From: Thysanoteuthis rhombus | Taxonomy: Eukaryota > Mollusca > Cephalopoda > Oegopsida > Thysanoteuthidae | Direction of reading: 5' to 3' | Assembly (NCBI GenBank): GCA_963457665.1 | Contig: OY735218.1 | Span: forward strand, 48,241,680 to 48,305,679 | DNA: 64,000 bases | In this document: positions 59,890-64,000 of the stretch, piece after piece | How the letters are laid out: every line of letters begins with the position of its first letter | Position numbering within the stretch: the first letter of the stretch is position 1 | The notes under the pieces: model-generated | Seen by the model: the letters and a program-made list of their open reading frames with translations, nothing else | The model's database searches: none | What the model was told of the DNA's origin: nothing | Translations under genes and position numbers: made by a program

Positions 59890-60440
59890 AAGCTAGAAAA
59901 GAAAACCTTCACATGAGGTCTGTCTCGAAAAGAACCAAATATTTTGAAAATCTTGAGAATAAGTTGCCCAACCCTGAGGTAACTTGGCAGCCAACCTTAT
60001 TGCGCATGCAGGAACAGACACTTTCCTGTGGTTAAACGCCATAGTGTGAGCTTGTTTACTGTGTGACTGTCACATTTACAATGACTGAACAAATCATTCC
60101 TCACATCTTGCCTAGAGATTTTTGGCAAAACCTTGCATCACCCGTCTCTCAGATTTGACACCCTGCAACTTCTGCCTTCTCCTAAAGCTAAAATTGCTGT
60201 TGAAAGTGAGATATCAGATCATGGACAAGATTGAAGGAGGGGCAATACATTGGTCTAGTAGATTGCAGGTACTCCCTGTCAATTATCAGGACCTCATTCC
60301 AGAGAGGGTGATATTCATGCTTCTCACTTCAGATATGGTCAGTTGTACCAGATTTTTCCATCTTGCCTTCGGCTATGGCTTCCTGATGTTCCTCAAGTCT
60401 GACTTTGAGGAGAGAGCAGTTTTTTCCCTCTTATAACTTT
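59890..60440 (+). pseudogene. Internally deleted mariner element, copy 2
   Basis: 'ttggcagccaaccttattgc' and 'actgtgtgactgtcacattt' precede an ATG at 60,080. After about 55 bp the frame reads CITRLSDLTPCNFCLLLKLK and then YQIMDKIEGG. This is the SPDL.PCDF catalytic-end region of mariner transposases, with the last catalytic Asp position replaced by Asn (PCNF). The layout, including the spacing between ATG and C-terminal region, matches 26,165-26,535. Confidence 0.78.
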
Positions 60441-60660
60441 CCACAATTGCATAGAATGTTATGATTAGAGTCTTTGGTCAAACATTTCTCCCTATATAGA
60501 TCAACTCTGGTAAAGAGGTTGTTTTATTTTTAAACACTAACCTCTTGGATGAATTCTACCGTATGGAATGTTTTCAGCAGATACATAATTAGTTGTGTTA
60601 TTTTTTTCAAGAAAATAGAAATTGTGAATCCAGAAATAAACAAAAGGCTATTTCTACTTA

Positions 60661-60705
60661 TAGCCAACAATATATATACGTATATATATACATATGTGTG
60701 TGCAT

Positions 60706-60736
<31 letters not shown>

Positions 60737-60760
60737 TACATGCACACTCACACAGATATG
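60661..60760. repeat. Compound (TA/TG/CA)n tract
   Basis: Seen directly. Confidence 0.9.
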
Positions 60761-60832
60761 TGTGTGAGAAAAATAGATATAGATCCAACAAAATGATATG
60801 AAGAAAGTTGGCAAATTTGAAAAGAAAAGACT

Positions 60833-60837
<5 letters not shown>

Positions 60838-60906
<69 letters not shown>
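60838..60906. repeat. (TA)n microsatellite
   Basis: Immediately left of the inverted-repeat unit at 60,914. Confidence 0.97.
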
Positions 60907-60911
<5 letters not shown>

Positions 60912-60913
60912 GA

Positions 60914-61038
60914 TGTGGACTTGAGGCTGATTAGTACACATCAATTCTTTATATATGAAGAAGTCTAACTTTCGTCAAAACGTTAGCTATCATAACCAAT
61001 TTATAACTTGAAATATACTAATCAGCCTCAAGTCCACA
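60914..61038. repeat. 125-bp unit with perfect 23-bp inverted arms
   Basis: The left arm at 60,914-60,936 (begins tgtggacttgaggctg) is exactly complementary to the right arm at 61,016-61,038. The 79-nt loop contains 'atgaagaagtctaacttt' and 'cgtcaaaacgttagc', hammerhead-like text in which CTAAC and GTTAG can pair. TA tracts flank both sides. No coding capacity. Confidence 0.85.
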
Positions 61039-61040
61039 TT

Positions 61041-61043
61041 ATT

Positions 61044-61078
<35 letters not shown>

Positions 61079-61098
61079 GTATATATATATGTATATAT
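61041..61098. repeat. (TA)n with TATG interruptions
   Basis: Right flank of the inverted-repeat unit. Confidence 0.95.
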
Positions 61099-61465
61099 GA
61101 AAGTAAAAAGATAATATCGGACGACTTTTTCAGACAAATGATTCATCATTTTGACATTTCTCTTACTCCAAGCTTCATCAAAAAAATAAGGTGCTACAAG
61201 AAATAGTTGTTCTATGAGTTTGTGATGGTGTCAGTCGGGGGGGGTATGTGTTGATCCATCCCATAATAGATATTGGTACATATATTGTGACTCAGGGATG
61301 ATCATCAGCCTGACTATTGATTATCAATGCTGCAGAGATTATCAGATGTTTGTGACTTTAGTGTGAGGTTAATTAAGAATTTGATTAATGAAAGAATTTA
61401 GGTTGAAAAAAGAAATTAGTTCCAGCTAGTTATGTGTATTGTTGTGGATTTGTGATAGAGTATAC

Positions 61466-61652
61466 AAATATGTATGATTATGAATGTGTTATATTATTTG
61501 GAATGATCTCCCGGAGAATATGTCACATGGCCTAAACTGCATAAACAGAATAAACAATTAAAGAAAATGGAACTGCTGCAGGAATTGAACCTGCAACCAA
61601 TCAAATAGCTGTTTTAATGTAGTATCACTCTTACTATTGAGCTAAACTGGTC
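61466..61652 (-). repeat. tRNA-derived SINE S1, copy D
   Basis: Tail 'atgattatgaatgtg', body 'ttggaatgatctccc' and 'gaataaacaattaaag', then a head region (about 61,568-61,650) whose minus strand includes GGTTCAATTCC and 'gctcaatagtaagagtgata'. One of the more complete heads. Confidence 0.75.
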
Positions 61653-61764
61653 GGGGAAGAAGGCAAAATCCAAAAAAACTGCTTCATACCCACACTCTGA
61701 TTTTTGTTCATTCACTGTCCATTTCTGCACCATTGTTGTTTATCACAGATAATTATACAACAAT

Positions 61765-62985
61765 CATAATGCTTCTACATAGAAAAGGAAACTCCAAAGA
61801 CCTCACCAACCAGATTACTAAAACACTAGACAAAAATCAACCACGAGAACAGGCTGGATTTAGAAGAAATTACTCAACCATGGACCATCTTCATTCAATA
61901 AATCATCTGAGAGACAAAGCAGTAGAATACAAAATGCCACTTCCTGTAACATTTATAGACTTCAAAAAGGCATTCAACTCAGTACAAATTCCCATGGTCA
62001 TGAAGGTAATTACCCTACAAGGTGTAGACCCTGTATATGTCAAAGTACTGCAACATATATACAATCACAGTAACTCATTTATCAGGTTACATAAAGACTC
62101 TGGACCCTTCCAACTCAAAAAGGAGTAAGACAAGGTGATATCAGCTCAGCCAATCTCTTCAGGGCCTGCTTCTGTGAGAGAGAATAGAGGAATCAAAATA
62201 GATGGCAAATATCTGAGCAACCTTAGATTTGCAGACGACATCATCCCTTTCGCAGAGAACCGACTAAACCTCCGACTAACGCTAGATAAACTAAACGAAG
62301 AGAGCAAGAGAGTTGCCATACACATGAACTTCAGTAAAACAAAAATCATGTGCAACAATCACATCGAGAATAAGGACATAACTGTCAAGACAGAAGATAA
62401 AAAACTCGGGGAAAGTAGACCCCTACATCTAACCAGGACAACAAATCTCTATGAAACCCACAAAAGGAGAAGAAATCACACTAGGATGGCAAGCCTTTGG
62501 TAGAGCAAGCTCAACCTTCAAAAAGTAGACAAAACCAATAATCCTAAAAAAAAGAGAATACAACCAATGCATCCTCCCAATAATCACTTATGGAGCTGAA
62601 ACATGGAACCTAACCAAGAGACAAACCTGCAAACTGAGAAGCATGTAGTGTGCACATGAAAATATTATGCTCAACCTCACTTGGAGATATTGCAAGACAG
62701 AACAATATATCAGGAAAAAAAAAGGAATCTGAGACATCATAGAATCTATTGGAAAACTTACTTGGCAATTGGCTGGTCATGCTGCAAGAATGGCAGACAA
62801 CCAATAGACATCATGACTCACAACATGGATCCCCAGAGACCACATGCAAAACTGAGGCTGACAAAATAGATGGAAAGATGTACTTGACAAATTCAGAAAA
62901 TAATGGCTCCGCGACGCCCATGATAGAGAAATGTGACGTATCCAAAGGAAGGTCTATATCTAACAACAGATGTTAAAAGACCGAT
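61765..62985 (+). pseudogene. RTE-clade LINE, longest plus-strand RT fragment (family RA)
   Basis: Reverse transcriptase domain through the 3' end. The first frame (to 62,128) reads LLHRKGNSKDLTN, then NQPREQAGFRRNYSTMDHLH and VTFIDFKKAFNSVQ (RT motif A, Asp kept). The stretch that normally lies between LTN and ITKTLD is missing. A one-base loss in an A-run near 62,113-62,120 breaks the frame just before GVRQGD. The next frame (62,135-62,503) has GIKIDGKYLSNLRFADDIIP, with the catalytic FADD at about 62,228-62,239. The thumb (ITYGAETWNLTKR, near 62,590) and C-terminal tail follow in other frames, ending at a GATGATGA tail. No endonuclease domain is present. It cannot make a full protein. Confidence 0.9.
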
Positions 62986-63019
62986 GATGATGAATATATA
63001 CTTAGGGAATGGGTAAGAA

Positions 63020-63165
63020 CATGGGACTGCTGCAGGAATCAAATTCCTCAACTGTTTACTCTATTCATGCTGTCTAGGCCCAGTGACACATTCTCTGTGT
63101 GATAATGAGAGGTCATTTCAAATAGTTTCAAATAATGTAAGGCATCCATAATTATACAATCGGAT
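63020..63165 (+). repeat. S1 SINE tail with inverted head stub, copy E
   Basis: The tail runs on the plus strand: 'tgctgtctaggcccagtgac', 'ataatgagaggtcatttcaa', 'ataattataca'. The bases before it, 'gggactgctgcaggaatcaa', are the tRNA-side end in the opposite orientation. The B-box region GGAATCAAATTCC is itself nearly palindromic, a likely switching point. Confidence 0.6.
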
Positions 63166-63202
63166 TATACATTCATTCCTATATAATGATACATACATGT
63201 GC

Positions 63203-63225
63203 ATATATATATATATATATATATA

Positions 63226-63293
<68 letters not shown>
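63203..63293. repeat. (TA)n microsatellite
   Basis: Lies beyond the tail side of SINE copy E. Confidence 0.97.
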
Positions 63294-63684
63294 ATAACTC
63301 CATCTTTACTATCCCTAACCTACCTACACAATCTAACACTAAAGTATTTCCCTCCAACCCTGGCACCCTATGTCTTCTCCAAAACCTACTACTGCAACTA
63401 ACACCACAGACTTCATCACTGACTGAACTTAGTCTCATACAACAGATGACCCTGCAGATGGAATCCCATTCTTTGCTCTCAAAACAAAGCTCCTGATTGT
63501 GGACTTATGTTCCACAGTAAATTTATAACCTTTAAAGATACACACACACACAGTACATCCCACTGAAGATGGGAATACTTCCTGAAAAATGTCTCGACCA
63601 TCAATGAAAACATTTGCAGATAAATAAACCTAGCTTCCATACACTTTAACTCCTGAGTCTGTCTCAGTTCCTGAAGTTAAAATT
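63294..63684. other. No gene; hammerhead-like motif at 63,563-63,593
   Basis: A less AT-rich block. CTGAAGA followed by a GGGAA-TAC-TTCC hairpin and GAAAA at 63,563-63,588 resembles a hammerhead core with one substitution in the first box. No other structure could be supported. Confidence 0.3.
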
Positions 63685-63695
63685 ATATATATATT

Positions 63696-63762
<67 letters not shown>
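63685..63762. repeat. (TA)n with interruptions
   Basis: Seen directly. Confidence 0.95.
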
Positions 63763-63764
<2 letters not shown>

Positions 63765-63812
63765 TCTTCCTTTTATTAAGATATATTTGTGTTTTCTTTT
63801 CTTCTCTTGAGT

Positions 63813-63855
63813 TTTATCATGAGAAATAACTTTTTTTATCATGAGAAATAACTTT
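63813..63855. repeat. Short direct repeat, two copies
   Basis: 'tttatcatgagaaataactt' occurs twice in immediate succession. Confidence 0.9.
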
Positions 63856-64000
63856 CCATTTTGGCAAGAAAAGAGACACATAAAAAACACCAACCTCACC
63901 AGCTCAAAATGTTGACTTTGTGCTTCCATCAGAAAAGGGAAATTACTCTTCTGCTTGTGGCAAGTTTTTTCCGCTCATTTTGATAGAAAAAACAATTTCA

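Noticed and set aside
60530-60944. Overlapping Val-Cys-rich frames on the minus strand
   Set aside because: They translate the (CA/TG)n tract.

Overview
The window is animal nuclear DNA of intergenic or long-intron type. It is strongly AT-rich and holds more than twenty long (TA)n tracts plus (CA)n tracts. It is also full of decayed transposable elements on both strands. I found no host protein-coding exon, rRNA or functional tRNA that I would defend. The mix of RTE-clade LINE 3' ends with GATGAT-type tails, tRNA-derived SINEs, mariner/Tc1 and hAT remnants, and abundant TA microsatellites fits a mollusc, most likely a cephalopod. That placement is inferred from repeat style and is not proven by any gene.

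Layout. 1-6 kb: a (CA)n tract, a SINE, a tandem triplication of a roughly 0.5-kb unknown repeat split by a LINE 3' fragment, and a degenerate repeat with coding-like reverse-strand remnants. 6-14 kb: LINE 3' ends in both orientations and the first copies of an unnamed roughly 450-bp dispersed family (called M here). 14-19 kb: TA tracts, a SINE tail, a broken hAT transposase (about 15.4-17.2 kb, minus strand) and the best-preserved minus-strand LINE fragment (17.7-18.5 kb). 19-22 kb: mostly featureless. 22.3-23.5 kb: a 46-copy, 27-bp minisatellite open in several frames. 23.6-29 kb: a transcript-end-like stretch, a GC-richer patch, TA tracts, a deleted mariner, and a second SINE type next to inverted LINE ends. 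32-35 kb: tandem repeats and mariner helix-turn-helix remnants. 35.5-38.3 kb: a large foldback structure. 39.7-40.3 kb: a short Tc1-like element with terminal inverted repeats (TIRs) and a TA target-site duplication. 42-52 kb: LINE ends, M copies, SINEs, inverted LINE pairs around a TA tract and a possible pogo-like element. 52-64 kb: more LINE and M copies, a second deleted mariner, a perfect 23-bp-arm inverted repeat with TA tracts outside it, and the longest plus-strand RTE fragment (61.8-63.0 kb).

The most interesting object is the 2.7-kb foldback element at about 35,533-38,257. Its inverted arms contain roughly 145-bp satellite-like subunits studded with AGGTCA/TGACCT half-sites. Several of these are spaced exactly as DR4 direct repeats, the arrangement bound by some nuclear receptors. 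Other points worth a look: two mariner copies sharing one internal deletion, SINE tails that repeatedly border long TA tracts, a SINE head-to-head junction seen in two places, and three weak hammerhead-like sequences.

Nothing here forms a working gene set. The elements are related by insertion history: LINE into tandem repeat, LINE into hAT-like DNA, LINE into foldback centre, and SINEs beside microsatellites.
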